64,000 nucleotides of DNA from Ornithinimicrobium sufpigmenti (lineage in GTDB: Bacteria; Actinomycetota; Actinomycetes; Actinomycetales; Dermatophilaceae): the NCBI RefSeq assembly GCF_004322775.1, contig NZ_CP036403.1, positions 744,001 to 808,000 of the forward strand, written 5' to 3'. The notes under the pieces were generated by a model that saw nothing but the letters and a program-made list of their open reading frames with translations, had not been told where the DNA came from and searched no databases. Each line of letters begins with the position of its first letter. Position 1 is the first letter of the stretch. The translations under genes and the position numbers were made by a program. This document shows positions 34,920 through 47,850 of this stretch, in pieces.

Positions 34920-35513
34920 GTGCAACCCATTGCCGAGGCGGCGTTGATGGCGGTGTCGGACTACCCCGAGTACCACGCCAGCCCGATCGTGCCCTACATC
35001 CCCGAGCTCGTCGTCTCGATCGTCTTCTTCCTGATCTTCCTCTGGTTCGTCACCAAGGTGATCAGCCCGCGGCTGGAGAAGGTCTACCGCGAGCGGACGG
35101 ACGCGATCGAGGGCGGGATGCAGCGCGCCGAGCAGGCCGAGGCCGAGGCTGCCGCCGCCAAGAAGCAGTACGAGGACCAGCTCGGCGAGGCGCGGGCCGA
35201 GGCGGCCCGCATCCGCGAGCACGCCAAGGAGCAGGGCGCGCAGATCATCGCCGAGCTGCGCGAGCAGGCCAACACCGAGGCGGCCCGCATCACCGAGACC
35301 GCGCACAAGCAGATCGCGGCCGAGCGCCAGCAGGCGATGATCGCGCTGCGCGGCGAGGTGGGCCGGCTCTCGACCGACCTGGCCAGCAAGATCGTCGGCG
35401 AGTCGCTGCACGAGGAGACCCGTCAGCGGGGCATCGTCGACCGGTTCCTGGCCGACCTGGACTCCGGGGCGATCACCCCCGAGCAGGTGGGCAGCAGCGG
35501 GCAGGGTCGTTGA
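34920..35513 (+). CDS. atpF: ATP synthase subunit b
   Basis: The peripheral stalk subunit: one N-terminal membrane span (ELVVSIVFFLIFLWFVTKVI), then a long Ala/Glu/Arg-rich coiled coil to residue about 180. Length is 197 residues, GTG start with GGAG upstream. The stop shares one base with the atpH ATG (TGATG). Confidence 0.95.
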   Translation: MQPIAEAALMAVSDYPEYHASPIVPYIPELVVSIVFFLIFLWFVTKVISPRLEKVYRERTDAIEGGMQRAEQAEAEAAAAKKQYEDQLGEARAEAARIREHAKEQGAQIIAELREQANTEAARITETAHKQIAAERQQAMIALRGEVGRLSTDLASKIVGESLHEETRQRGIVDRFLADLDSGAITPEQVGSSGQGR

Positions 35514-36343
35514 TGACGTCGTCGATGGACAACGCCTTCCGACGGTCCTACCACGGGGCACGCGCGGCGCTGGAGCAGGTGCTCCAGCACGAGTCGGGCA
35601 CCGACGCGGCCCACGTCGGCGACGAGCTCTGGGCCGTCGCCCGGCTGCTGGACGGCAACCCGACCCTGCGGCGCAGCCTCGGCGACCCCTCCCGTGAGGG
35701 TGCCGACCGCTCCCGGCTCGCCGAGCGGCTGCTCAGCGGGCGCATCGGCGAGGGGGCGCTGCAGGTCACCCGGGCCGTCGCGGCCGAGCGCTGGGCAGGT
35801 CCGGGCTCCCTCGTGGACGCCCTGGAGCGGCTCGGCGTCGAGGCGGTCCTGGCCCACGCCGAGCGCCACGGTCGTCTCGGTCAGGTGGAGGACGAGCTGT
35901 TCCGGTTCTCCCGGATCGTCGAGGGCGACGTGGAGCTGCAGGCCGCGCTGAGCAACCGCCGCGCAGAGCCGGCCGCCCGGGTGAAGCTGGTGGACCGGCT
36001 GCTGGCGGTCAAGACCGCCCCGGAGACGGTGCGCCTGGCCCGCCAGGCGGCGAGCGGCCTGCGGGCGCGCCGCTTCGACCGGACGGTCGCGGCCTACCTG
36101 GAGCAGGCCGCGGAGCGGCAGCAGCAGGTGACCGCCACCGTGATCAGCGCCGTCCCGCTCACCCACGAGCAGCACGAGAAGCTGGTCGGTGCACTCAGCC
36201 GCCAGTACGGCCGCCAGGTGCACACCAACGTCGTCATCGACGAGAGCGTCGTCGGTGGCATCCGGGTGGAGATCGGTGACGAGGTCATCGACGGCACCGT
36301 CAGCCACCGGCTGGAACAGGCCCGGCGCCGGATGACCAGCTGA
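35513..36343 (+). CDS. atpH: ATP synthase subunit delta
   Basis: It connects the F1 head to the b-subunit stalk. At 276 residues it is longer than E. coli delta (177), as usual in actinobacteria. The family signature is in the C-terminal region: [40 protein letters not shown] and a final [14 protein letters not shown]. The ATG at 35513 overlaps the atpF stop by one base. Confidence 0.95.
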   Translation: MTSSMDNAFRRSYHGARAALEQVLQHESGTDAAHVGDELWAVARLLDGNPTLRRSLGDPSREGADRSRLAERLLSGRIGEGALQVTRAVAAERWAGPGSLVDALERLGVEAVLAHAERHGRLGQVEDELFRFSRIVEGDVELQAALSNRRAEPAARVKLVDRLLAVKTAPETVRLARQAASGLRARRFDRTVAAYLEQAAERQQQVTATVISAVPLTHEQHEKLVGALSRQYGRQVHTNVVIDESVVGGIRVEIGDEVIDGTVSHRLEQARRRMTS

Positions 36344-36428
36344 CAGCCCGTCCGGCCACCCCTCCACCCCTTACCTACCGCGACAGACCACCGGCCCGCA
36401 GCACGGGCAGACGAGCAGGAGAGATGAG

Positions 36429-38060
<1,632 letters not shown>

Positions 38061-38077
38061 CCGTCCGGTGCTGCCGC

Positions 38078-38100
38078 GCCCCGCCCGAGCCGGGTGGGGC
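38078..38100 (+). promoter_or_regulatory. Stem-loop between atpA and atpG
   Basis: GCCCCGCCC pairs with GGGTGGGGC (one G-T) around GAGCC. It probably stabilises or tunes the operon mRNA, because the genes on both sides are clearly one operon. Confidence 0.4.
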
Positions 38101-38150
38101 ACGGCATACCCGATCAGCACCACCCACGAACGAAGTAAGAGAGGCGAGAT

Positions 38151-40519
<2,369 letters not shown>

Positions 40520-40539
40520 CCGGCTGCTGAGTCGACCCT

Positions 40540-40575
40540 CGAACGGGCCCGGTGCACCTGCACCGGGCCCGTTCG
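40540..40575 (+). terminator. 17-bp hairpin terminator after atpD
   Basis: CGAACGGGCCCGGTGCA pairs perfectly with TGCACCGGGCCCGTTCG across a tiny loop, 20 bases past the atpD stop. It is among the strongest hairpins in the window and should end the atp operon before atpC. Confidence 0.85.
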
Positions 40576-40646
40576 TCGTCCCAGATCGCTGTGCAGCGGC
40601 GGGTCGCCGCACGTTGGCTGGCCTGCGGTGGCGGCGAGCTCACCTC

Positions 40647-41876
40647 TCAGGCCAGGCCCAGGTGGTGAGCCTCCTCCCACAGCTCGTCCCGGACACGCGG
40701 GTGGGCGCAGTGGTCGATGAGTCCAGCGGCCTGGTCCTGCTCAGAGTGGCCCCAGATCAGGGCCGTGCCGTGCTCGGTGACGACCGCCGACTGCTGGACG
40801 GAGGTCACCGGCTCGTCGAGCAACGGCACGATGGTGGACACATCGGCCTTGGGGTGCCAGGAGCGCAGGGCGATCATCGCCTGGCCGCCGGGTGAGTGCA
40901 GGGCACCGACGATGAAGTCGGTCTGGCCGCCGGTGCCGCTGTGGATGCGGGCGTCGATGCGCGAGGCGTTGGCCTGGGCGAAGAGGTCGACCTCGAGCGC
41001 GGTGTTGATCGAGGTCATCATCCGCTGCCGGGCGATGAGCGCCGGGTCGTTGGCGCGCTCGGTGCGCAGCATGCTGACCCGTCGGTTGCCGTCCACCCAG
41101 TCGTAGAGCTCCTGGGAGCCGAAGAGGAAGGAGGTGGTGAGCGGGTGGCCGTCGTCCAGGGCGCCGGCGCGGTCCAGCGCCAGCACCCCGTCGGAGAACA
41201 TCTCGGTCCAGATCCGTAGCCCGCGGTGGCCCGTGAGCGCCGCCAGCGCGGCGTCCGGCACCGCCCCGATCCCCATCTGCAAGGTGGCGCCCTCCGGCAC
41301 CCGCTCGGCGACCCGACGGCCGATCTCCAGCGCGTCCTGGCCGAGAGGGGCCGCGGCTCCGGCCGCCACCAGCGGTGCGGAGGTGTGCACGGCGTAGTCG
41401 ACCTGCTCGAGCGGGACGAGGGCGTCGCCGTAGGTGAAGGGCATCTGGTCGTTGATCAGCGCCACCACGATGCCGCCCCGCTCCCGGACCATCTCGTGAG
41501 CGGCGGGCAGGACGTTGACCTCCAGGCCCAGGGAGAGCACGCCGTCCCGCGGGGGAGCGCAGTGCAGCAGCACGGCGTCCGGCGGCAGGGTGCGCCGGAA
41601 CAGCATCGGCACCAGCGAGAGCCGGGACGGTACGTAGCGCAGGCGTGGGCTGCGCCGCTGCCCGGGGCCGACGAAGCTGGTCTCCAGGGTCACCCCCTCC
41701 CGGTCAGGCAGGCCCGCCGGCCCGTTGAGCGCGTGCAGCGTGTAGCGCTCCAACGTCCGGTCCACGACCTCGACCAGCTCCCACGGGATCACGTGGTTGC
41801 CGGACACCACGATGCGGGGGTTGTCGGGAAGGGTGTGCAGCGCCTGGCCCAGGCCAGACGTGTCGACGGTGATCAC
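40647..41876 (-). CDS. Acetyl-CoA hydrolase/transferase family protein (class I CoA-transferase)
   Basis: A 409-residue enzyme of the acetyl-CoA hydrolase / 4-hydroxybutyrate CoA-transferase family. N-terminal half: GNHVIPWELVEVVDRTLE and LHCAPPRDGVLSLGLEVN. C-terminal half: TLQMGIGAVPDAALAAL, WTEMFSDGVLALDRAGALDD, and IDARIHSGTGGQTDFIVGAL. The catalytic Glu of the family is probably the Glu in IWTEMFSDG. The preferred acid is unknown. It lies on the minus strand between atpD and atpC. GTG start at 41876 with GAGGGA upstream. Confidence 0.88.
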   Translation of the reverse strand: MITVDTSGLGQALHTLPDNPRIVVSGNHVIPWELVEVVDRTLERYTLHALNGPAGLPDREGVTLETSFVGPGQRRSPRLRYVPSRLSLVPMLFRRTLPPDAVLLHCAPPRDGVLSLGLEVNVLPAAHEMVRERGGIVVALINDQMPFTYGDALVPLEQVDYAVHTSAPLVAAGAAAPLGQDALEIGRRVAERVPEGATLQMGIGAVPDAALAALTGHRGLRIWTEMFSDGVLALDRAGALDDGHPLTTSFLFGSQELYDWVDGNRRVSMLRTERANDPALIARQRMMTSINTALEVDLFAQANASRIDARIHSGTGGQTDFIVGALHSPGGQAMIALRSWHPKADVSTIVPLLDEPVTSVQQSAVVTEHGTALIWGHSEQDQAAGLIDHCAHPRVRDELWEEAHHLGLA

Positions 41877-41946
41877 TCCCTCATCCTGCCGCCGCGCACC
41901 CGGCTAAGACCAGCCGGGTCCGGTCCGAACGCGCTGTCGGGGCCGT

Positions 41947-41952
41947 TAGACT
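41947..41952 (+). promoter_or_regulatory. Candidate separate promoter for atpC
   Basis: TAGACT lies 34 bases before the atpC GTG. A small hairpin (AAAGGT, loop CGCAC, ACCTTT; 41955-41971) follows at the presumed mRNA 5' end, just before the GAAAGGGA ribosome site. ACCTTT could also pair with that site. It is consistent with atpC having its own transcript. Confidence 0.5.
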
Positions 41953-41986
41953 GGAAAGGTCGCACACCTTTGAAAGGGATCAACTC

Positions 41987-42265
41987 GTGAGTGCACTCCA
42001 CGTCGAGCTCGTCGCCGCCGATCGCAAGGTCTGGGAGGGCGAGGCGCAGCAGGTCAGCGCGCGCAGCACCGACGGCGAACTGGGCATCCTGCCGGGCCAC
42101 AGCCCGCTGCTGGGCGTGCTGGTCGCCGGCGAGGTGCGGATCAAGACCGGTGGAGGCGCACAGACCGTCACCATCGACGGCGGCTTCCTCTCGGTCGACA
42201 ACGACCGCGTGGTGATCGTGGCCGAGCGCGTCGACGCCGGCAGCCTCGCCTCCACGACCGGTTGA
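41987..42265 (+). CDS. atpC: ATP synthase subunit epsilon
   Basis: The rotor subunit that couples and brakes F1. Motifs LHVELVAADRKVWEGEAQQV and GELGILPGHSPLLGVLVAGE. At 92 residues it has the N-terminal beta-sandwich and almost none of the C-terminal helical hairpin, as in many actinobacteria. GTG start after GAAAGGGAT. It is separated from atpD by a gene on the other strand, an unusual arrangement. DUF2550 follows by 7 bases. Confidence 0.95.
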   Translation: MSALHVELVAADRKVWEGEAQQVSARSTDGELGILPGHSPLLGVLVAGEVRIKTGGGAQTVTIDGGFLSVDNDRVVIVAERVDAGSLASTTG

Positions 42266-42272
42266 CCCGACC

Positions 42273-42701
42273 ATGACCGAGCTGCTGTCCCCGGTGCTGC
42301 TCGCCGTCCTCGGCGGCCTGCTCCTGCTGGGACTGCTCCTGCTCGGCTACCGCATCGTGGAGCAGCGTCAGGCCGCCACGATGTCCATGCCCGCCGCCTA
42401 CCGTGCCGAGGGCGAGAGCCAGTGGCGCCGCGGCACCCTCCGCTTCATCTCCGGCCGCCTGGTCCTGCGAGGACCAGGCGGCCTTTCCGTCGGCCCGTGG
42501 CAGCGCGGCAACCTCGACCTGGGCATCTCCACCCCTCTGGACGAGGACGCCGAGCGGGCGTTGGACCGGCACGACCAGATCCAGGTCCCGGTCACCTACC
42601 TCGGCTCACGCTTCGAGCTGGCCCTCGCCGAGGACCACTACACCGCGCTCCGGGCCTGGATCGAGGCCGTGCCCCCCGGCTGGAACAGCCAGGTCGCCTA
42701 G
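42273..42701 (+). CDS. DUF2550 family membrane-anchored protein
   Basis: A 142-residue protein with an N-terminal span (LLAVLGGLLLLGLLLLGYRI) and a cytosolic domain with the family-style WRRGTLRFISGRLVLRGPGG. DUF2550 genes follow atpC across actinobacteria; function unknown. Here it kept its link to atpC although atpC itself left atpD. It shares atpC's transcript (7-base gap) and converges on the adenosyltransferase gene. Confidence 0.85.
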   Translation: MTELLSPVLLAVLGGLLLLGLLLLGYRIVEQRQAATMSMPAAYRAEGESQWRRGTLRFISGRLVLRGPGGLSVGPWQRGNLDLGISTPLDEDAERALDRHDQIQVPVTYLGSRFELALAEDHYTALRAWIEAVPPGWNSQVA

Positions 42702-42709
42702 CAGTACCC

Positions 42710-43351
42710 CTAGCGCCGCCGGCGCTTCTCCGGCGCCTGCTCACGGCCGCCGCCGGGCTGCCACAGGACGTCGCCCTCGCCCGCCGTGTTGGCCACGCGG
42801 CCCAGGATGAAGAGCAGGTCCGAGAGCCGGTTGAGGTACTTGGCCGCCAACGGGTTGACGCCACCCTCGCCCTTGCCCGCACCCTCACCGGCGGGCTGGT
42901 CGCCATACGTCTCCAGCGCCTCCCAGGCGGAGCGCTCGGCCCGCCGGGCGACCGTGCGGGCCACGTGCAGGTACGCCGAGCCGGGGGTGCCGCCGGGCAG
43001 GATGAAGCTGCGCAGGTTCGCCAGGCCCTCGTTGTAGTGGTCGCAGTCCGCCTCGAGCTCCTCGATCCACTCGGCCTTGACCCGCAGCGGCTCCCAGTCA
43101 TAACTGCTCCGCAGCGGCATGCACAGGTCGGCACCCACGTCGAAGAGGTCGTTCTGCACCCTGGTGAGGGTCTCCCGGACCTCGGGCGGCAGGTCACCGA
43201 GGGCCAGGGCCACCCCGAGGACCGAGTTGGTCTCGTCCGTGTCGGCGTAGGCGACCAGGCGCGGGTCGGTCTTGCGGGTGCGTCCGTTGTCGCCCAGGGC
43301 GGTGGTGCCGTCGTCGCCGGTGCGGGTGTAGATCTTGGTGAGGTTGACCAT
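42710..43351 (-). CDS. ATP:cob(I)alamin adenosyltransferase (PduO type)
   Basis: It makes adenosylcobalamin, the cofactor of methylmalonyl-CoA mutase. Motifs: N-terminal KIYTRTGDDGTTALGDNGRT (ATP-binding), YADTDETNSVLGVAL, FILPGGTPGSAYLHVARTVA with the catalytic Arg region RRAER, and KYLNRLSDLLFILGR. Length is 213 residues, with a Gly/Glu-rich insert before KYLNR. ATG at 43351. It fits functionally with meaB and the methylmalonyl-CoA epimerase in this window. Confidence 0.94.
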   Translation of the reverse strand: MVNLTKIYTRTGDDGTTALGDNGRTRKTDPRLVAYADTDETNSVLGVALALGDLPPEVRETLTRVQNDLFDVGADLCMPLRSSYDWEPLRVKAEWIEELEADCDHYNEGLANLRSFILPGGTPGSAYLHVARTVARRAERSAWEALETYGDQPAGEGAGKGEGGVNPLAAKYLNRLSDLLFILGRVANTAGEGDVLWQPGGGREQAPEKRRRR

Positions 43352-43434
43352 GGCCCCGATCGTGCCAGATGACCGGTCCGGGTCTGCTGGCCGCCACCGG
43401 ACGCGCGTCCGGTCGGCGCAGGTGGCGCGCTGGG

Positions 43435-44961
43435 TCAGGTGACGAGGGTGGCGGCCTCGCGGCGCGGGTCGGCGGCGGCGAGCAGGCCGCGGCGGGGCGA
43501 GAGCATGGCGGCACCGACGCCGCCGAAGTACATGGACAGGGGCGGGTGCTCGTGCCGCACCATCCCCGCGGCGTCCAACGAGGCGGCGATCGCGGCGTCC
43601 TGCTCGTGGTCGATCCGGGTGCTGCCGTCGTCGAGCCGGCGCGGGTGCATCCGGGGACGGTCGATCGCGGTCTGCAGGTCCTCGCCGTGCCGGGCCAGGT
43701 GGGTCAGCACCTGGGCCAGGGCGGTGGTGATCCGGTCGGCGCCCGGGGTGCCGATCGCCAGCACGCCGCCGTCGCCGCGACGGGCGGTGGTGGGCGCCAT
43801 GTTGGAGGCCAGCCGGGCCCCAGGAGCGAGGGCGTGCAGGCCGCGCCGGTTCAGCTCCAGCTCGCCGAGCGCGTTGTTGGCGATGAGGCCGGTCCCGGCG
43901 ATGGTCATGCCCGAGCCGTAACCGGCCGAGGCCGTGAGGGCGCACGCCATACCGTGCTCGTCCACCACCGAGACGTGGGCCGTGGAGGGCGAGGTGGGCA
44001 GCCCCGTGTCCCCGATGTCGTGCAGGGTCTGGAGCAGCTCGGCGCCGGCGGCGGCGAGGTCCTCGGCGGTGTCGATCCGGTCCAGGCGGATGTCGAGGAC
44101 GTCCCGCATGACCTGCGCGGCCTGCGCCGGGTCGATCTCGCCCTCGACCGCGCTGAGCAGCCGGAGCAGGGCGGTCAGCACCGGTCCGCCGATCGAGGGT
44201 GGGGGGTTGCAGGCCAGGTCCCAGTCGCCGAGCGTGCTGCGCAGCGCCCGGCGGGCCACCGGCTGGTAGGCCTGCAGGTCGGCGAGGGAGAGCAGACCGT
44301 CGCGGGCCCGCATGTCCGCGTCGATCGCCCGGGCGACGTCGCCGCGGTAGACGTCGGCCGCCCCGGCCTGGCCGATGTGCTCCAGGGTCTGCGCCAGCTC
44401 GGGCTCGACGATCCGGTGGCCGACCTGCAGGGCTTGCCCGTCGTCGGTGAGCAGGGCTCGCGTGGCGGGGTCCCAGGCCAGGATGGTCCCGGTGACGAGC
44501 GTCAGGTAGGACTGCGAGATGCGGCCCAGGGGGAAGCCGGACCGGGCCCGGTCGGCGGTCGGCTGCAGCAGCTCGCGCCAGGGTGCCCGGCCGAACTGAC
44601 GGTGGGCGGCGCCGAAGGCGGCGAACATCCCCGGGGTGGCGACCGACCCGGGCCCGACGTAGGTGACCATGCCGCCGCCGTACTCCGAGGCCGCCTCGAT
44701 CAGCCCCCGCCCGCGTGCGTCCTCGGTCATCGCCCGCCCCGGCATCTCGACGTTGCCGTCGATGACCACCGGGTCACCTGTGTGGGGCCAGACGTTGATG
44801 AAGCACCCGCCCAGCAGGGAGACGATGCCCGGCTCGGTGTGGGCGGCCATCAGCATGGCCGCGATCGCCGCGTCCACGGCGGTGCCGCCCTCGGCGAGGG
44901 CGTGCTGCGCGGCGTCCGTCGCGTAGGCGTTGGGGGCGGCGATCGCGGCGCGGCTGGTCAT
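43435..44961 (-). CDS. Gamma-glutamyltransferase family protein
   Basis: An Ntn-hydrolase made as a precursor that cuts itself before a nucleophilic Thr. Thr327 in SPSTAHVSVVDEHGMACALT fits the self-cleavage site (E. coli has TTH; the second Thr is Ala here). N-terminal signature: GGTAVDAAIAAMLMAAHTEP. Later: NPPPSIGGPVLTALLRLL and GTPGADRITTALAQVLTHLA. At 508 residues it is slightly short. There is no signal peptide, so it is probably cytoplasmic, unlike the periplasmic enzymes. Start overlaps the gtrA stop (ATGA). Confidence 0.88.
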   Translation of the reverse strand: MTSRAAIAAPNAYATDAAQHALAEGGTAVDAAIAAMLMAAHTEPGIVSLLGGCFINVWPHTGDPVVIDGNVEMPGRAMTEDARGRGLIEAASEYGGGMVTYVGPGSVATPGMFAAFGAAHRQFGRAPWRELLQPTADRARSGFPLGRISQSYLTLVTGTILAWDPATRALLTDDGQALQVGHRIVEPELAQTLEHIGQAGAADVYRGDVARAIDADMRARDGLLSLADLQAYQPVARRALRSTLGDWDLACNPPPSIGGPVLTALLRLLSAVEGEIDPAQAAQVMRDVLDIRLDRIDTAEDLAAAGAELLQTLHDIGDTGLPTSPSTAHVSVVDEHGMACALTASAGYGSGMTIAGTGLIANNALGELELNRRGLHALAPGARLASNMAPTTARRGDGGVLAIGTPGADRITTALAQVLTHLARHGEDLQTAIDRPRMHPRRLDDGSTRIDHEQDAAIAASLDAAGMVRHEHPPLSMYFGGVGAAMLSPRRGLLAAADPRREAATLVT

Positions 44962-45344
44962 GGTCCCGATTCTGCCTGACCGTCGCGGCGGGAGGTGAGG
45001 ACCAGACGCGTGAGCAGGAAGGTCACCGGCACGGCGGCCACCGTCATCAGCAGGGTCGCCCAGCGCTCGTCGACCCAGCCCCGCTCCACCAGCAGGACCG
45101 AACCCAGGGTGACGACCAGGAAGTTGGCGAGGGTGGTGGAGGGAAAGACCAGGAAACGGCGCCAGGTGGGGCGCACCCGGAAGGTGTACAGGGAGTTCGC
45201 GAAGAAGGAGAAGACGATGCCGACGCCGTAGGCCAGCAGGTGGGCGGGCAGGTAGGCCAGGCCGAGCAGGAGCAGTCGGTAGACGAGGTAGTAGACCAAG
45301 GTGTTGGCGACGCCGACGACGAGGAAGCGGACGAGGGCGGTCAT
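44958..45344 (-). CDS. GtrA-like four-span membrane protein
   Basis: A 128-residue protein with four spans; the family moves polyprenyl-linked sugars or supports wall glycosylation. It opens FLVVGVANTLVYYLVYRLLL, then GIVFSFFANSLYTFRVRPTW, the conserved N-x-YTFR block. It overlaps the following ggt by 4 bases and lies 13 bases after nucS, forming a nucS-gtrA-ggt operon with no obvious shared function. Confidence 0.88.
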   Translation of the reverse strand: MTALVRFLVVGVANTLVYYLVYRLLLLGLAYLPAHLLAYGVGIVFSFFANSLYTFRVRPTWRRFLVFPSTTLANFLVVTLGSVLLVERGWVDERWATLLMTVAAVPVTFLLTRLVLTSRRDGQAESGP

Positions 45345-45357
45345 GGGGTCGCCGGGC

Positions 45358-46053
45358 TCAGAAGAGCCGGGACTCGGCGTCGTCCAGCCCCCGCAGCGCC
45401 TCGTAGTCGAGGGTGACGCAGCGGATGCCGCGGTCGACGGCCAGCACCTTGGCCTGCGGCTTGATCACCTGGGCGGCGAAGACGCCGTCGACCGGGGCCA
45501 GGTGCGGGTCGCGGTTGAGCAGCTCCAGGTAGCGGGTCAGCTGCTCGACGCCGTCGATCTCGCCGCGCCGCTTGATCTCGACGGCCACCGTGCGCCCGTC
45601 AGCGTCCCGGCACAGCAGGTCGACCGGGCCGATGGCGGTGGGGTACTCGCGCCGCAGCAGGGTCCAGCCGTCGCCGAGGGTCTGGACGTGCTCGGCCAGC
45701 AGCGCCTGCAGCTGCGACTCGACCCCGTCCTTGACCAGCCCGGGGTCGATGCCCAGGTCGTGGGAGGAGTCGGAGAGGACCTCGTGCAGCCGGATCCGCA
45801 GGGTGTCCTCACGCTTGCCGTGACGGACCAGCCACACCGACCCCACGCCCTCCTGGCGCTCGAGGTCGTCGGGCTCCTGCTCGACCATGGTGCACGGCGG
45901 GGCCATCCAGTTCAGCGGCTTGTAGGAGCCTCCGTCGGAGTGGATGAGCACCGACCCGTCGGCCTTGACCATGAGCAGGCGGGTCGCCAGGGGCAGGTGC
46001 GCCTGGAGCGCACCCTGGTAGTCCACCGAGCAGCGGGCGATGACGACACGCAC
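45358..46053 (-). CDS. nucS: Mismatch-specific endonuclease NucS (EndoMS)
   Basis: It cuts mismatched DNA in organisms without MutS/MutL and limits mutation in actinobacteria. N-terminal DNA-binding domain: [21 protein letters not shown]-terminal nuclease motifs: [20 protein letters not shown] with the metal-binding Asp and Glu-x-Lys, then [16 protein letters not shown]. Ends in DDAESRLF, typical of the sliding-clamp contact tail. 231 residues from GTG 46053, fixed by the leaderless -10 box. Confidence 0.95.
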   Translation of the reverse strand: MRVVIARCSVDYQGALQAHLPLATRLLMVKADGSVLIHSDGGSYKPLNWMAPPCTMVEQEPDDLERQEGVGSVWLVRHGKREDTLRIRLHEVLSDSSHDLGIDPGLVKDGVESQLQALLAEHVQTLGDGWTLLRREYPTAIGPVDLLCRDADGRTVAVEIKRRGEIDGVEQLTRYLELLNRDPHLAPVDGVFAAQVIKPQAKVLAVDRGIRCVTLDYEALRGLDDAESRLF

Positions 46054-46059
46054 CCGGCA

Positions 46060-46065
46060 ACCCTA
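46060..46065 (-). promoter_or_regulatory. -10 box TAGGGT of a leaderless nucS mRNA
   Basis: On the minus strand TAGGGT ends 6 bases before GTG 46053; no ribosome site lies between. Confidence 0.6.
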
Positions 46066-46120
46066 ACGGACCGCATACCTCGCCCGGACCGGTCGTCTCG
46101 GCGTCTGAGAGGATCGGGCC

Positions 46121-47830
46121 ATGCGCGAGAGCAGCCGTCAGAGCAGCCGTCAGAGCAGTCGTCAGATCACGACCGTCGGGGTCATCGGCCTGGGCACCAT
46201 GGGTGCCGGCATCGTCGAGGTCTTCGCCCGGGGAGGGCTGCGGGTCATCGGCGTGGAGACGACGCAGGAGTATGCCGACCGTGGGCGCGGCATCCTGCAG
46301 GCCTCCACGGACCGGGCCGTGGCCAGGGGCAAGCTGGACGAGGCCGGGCAGGCGCAGATCCTGGACCGGATCACCATCAGCACCGACCTGGGGGACCTCA
46401 AGGACGCCGACCTGGTGGTCGAGGCGGTCCCGGAGGTGATGGGCCTCAAGCACGAGGTGTTCGGCAAGCTCGACGACATCGTCGCCGAGGACGCGGTGCT
46501 GGCCTCCAACACCTCCAGCCTGTCGATCACCTCGATCGCGGCCGGGACGCGCCACCCGGAGCGGGTCGTCGGACTGCACTTCTTCAACCCGGCGCCCATC
46601 CTCAAGCTGGTCGAGGTCATCACCACGGTCCGCACCGACCCCGCGCTCACCGACGCCGTCGTCGCGCTGTCCGAGCAGATCGGCAAGAAGCCGGTCGTCG
46701 TCGGTGACCGCGCCGGGTTCGTGGCCAACTACCTGCTCTTCGGCTACTTCGTCTCCGCGCTGCGGATGCTCGAGCAGGGGCACGTCAGCCGGGAGGACCT
46801 GGACACCGCGATGCGGGTCGGCGCCGGTCTGCCCATGGGCCCCTGCACGCTGATGGACCTCGTGGGCCTGGACGTCTGCCACCACATCGGCGACGTCATC
46901 TACTCCCACACCCGCTCGCAGATGCACGCGCCCAGCCCGATGCTGGAGCGGATGGTCACGGCGGGGCTGCTCGGCCGCAAGAGCGGACGCGGCTTCTACA
47001 CCTACGCCAAGGCCGGGTCCGGCCAGGTCGTCGAGGACGAGCAGACGCCCGCCGCGCCGGAGGGCTCCGGGCTGAGCGCCGTGGGCGTGCTCGGTGCCGG
47101 TGAGGTCGCGGACGAGCTGGCCTCGCGGCTGCAGGAGGGCGGGTATGCCGTCACCCGCGTCACCGACCCGGGCGAGGACGCGGAGCTGGCCAGGTTGGCC
47201 GACGTGGGGCTGGTCATCGAGGCCGTCGCGGCGCCCGAGGCACCCACGGACGAGGAGCTGGAGGACGGGTCGCTCTGGGTCGAGGAGGCCGACGACGACC
47301 TGTGGGAGCGCCTCGGGGAGGCGGTCGGTCCGGACACGGTGCTGGCCGCGGTGAACCCGGACGCCGCGGTCGTGGTCGGTGCCCTGTCAGGCCGCCCGGA
47401 GAAGGCGGCCGTGCTGAGCATCCACGCCCCCACCAACAACGGCCAGGTCGTCGAGATCGGCCGCTCGAGCGCCACCGACGACGCCACCGTGGCCCTGCTG
47501 CGCGAGGTGGTCACGCGGATCGGGGCCGAGCCCGTGGTCTGCAAGGACCGCGCCGGCCTGGTCGTCGACGCGCTGCTGATGCCGCACCTGGGTGACGCCG
47601 TGCGGATGCTGGACGAGGGCTATGCCAGCGTCCAGGACATCGACACCGCCCTGCAGTACGGCCTGGGCTACCCGGCTGGACCGTTCGCGATGATCGACCA
47701 CATCGGTGCCGAGGAGGTGCTGACGGTGCTGGAGGAGCTGCGCGCGGCCGGCGGGCTGCCCGCGGACGCGGTGGCCCCCTCGCCGCTGCTCGTCGAGCAC
47801 GTCCTGCTGGACCGCTCGTTCGCCGGCTGA
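46121..47830 (+). CDS. Tandem 3-hydroxyacyl-CoA dehydrogenase
   Basis: A 569-residue NAD-dependent enzyme oxidising 3-hydroxyacyl-CoA. The first copy is intact: NAD loop VGVIGLGTMGAGIVEVFARG, SNTSSLSITSIAAGTRHPER, and catalytic His and Glu in VVGLHFFNPAPILKLVEVI. The second copy (from residue about 320) has a degraded NAD loop (VGVLGAGEVADELASRL), HAPTNNGQVVEIGRSS instead of the His-Phe-Phe motif, and an intact second C-terminal domain (DALLMPHLGDAVRMLDEGYA). So the second active site is probably structural. The start is followed by three 12-bp repeats encoding SSRQ; a GAGGAT box 6 bases before the ATG suggests a leaderless mRNA. Confidence 0.9.
   Translation: MRESSRQSSRQSSRQITTVGVIGLGTMGAGIVEVFARGGLRVIGVETTQEYADRGRGILQASTDRAVARGKLDEAGQAQILDRITISTDLGDLKDADLVVEAVPEVMGLKHEVFGKLDDIVAEDAVLASNTSSLSITSIAAGTRHPERVVGLHFFNPAPILKLVEVITTVRTDPALTDAVVALSEQIGKKPVVVGDRAGFVANYLLFGYFVSALRMLEQGHVSREDLDTAMRVGAGLPMGPCTLMDLVGLDVCHHIGDVIYSHTRSQMHAPSPMLERMVTAGLLGRKSGRGFYTYAKAGSGQVVEDEQTPAAPEGSGLSAVGVLGAGEVADELASRLQEGGYAVTRVTDPGEDAELARLADVGLVIEAVAAPEAPTDEELEDGSLWVEEADDDLWERLGEAVGPDTVLAAVNPDAAVVVGALSGRPEKAAVLSIHAPTNNGQVVEIGRSSATDDATVALLREVVTRIGAEPVVCKDRAGLVVDALLMPHLGDAVRMLDEGYASVQDIDTALQYGLGYPAGPFAMIDHIGAEEVLTVLEELRAAGGLPADAVAPSPLLVEHVLLDRSFAG
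46130..46165 (+). repeat. Three 12-bp repeats at the N-terminus of the dehydrogenase gene
   Basis: AGCAGCCGTCAG occurs at 46130 and 46142, and AGCAGTCGTCAG at 46154. They encode SSRQ three times directly after MRE. They sit at the mRNA 5' end if the transcript is leaderless. Confidence 0.9.
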
Positions 47831-47850
47831 CGGCCACCGGGACGCGCTCG

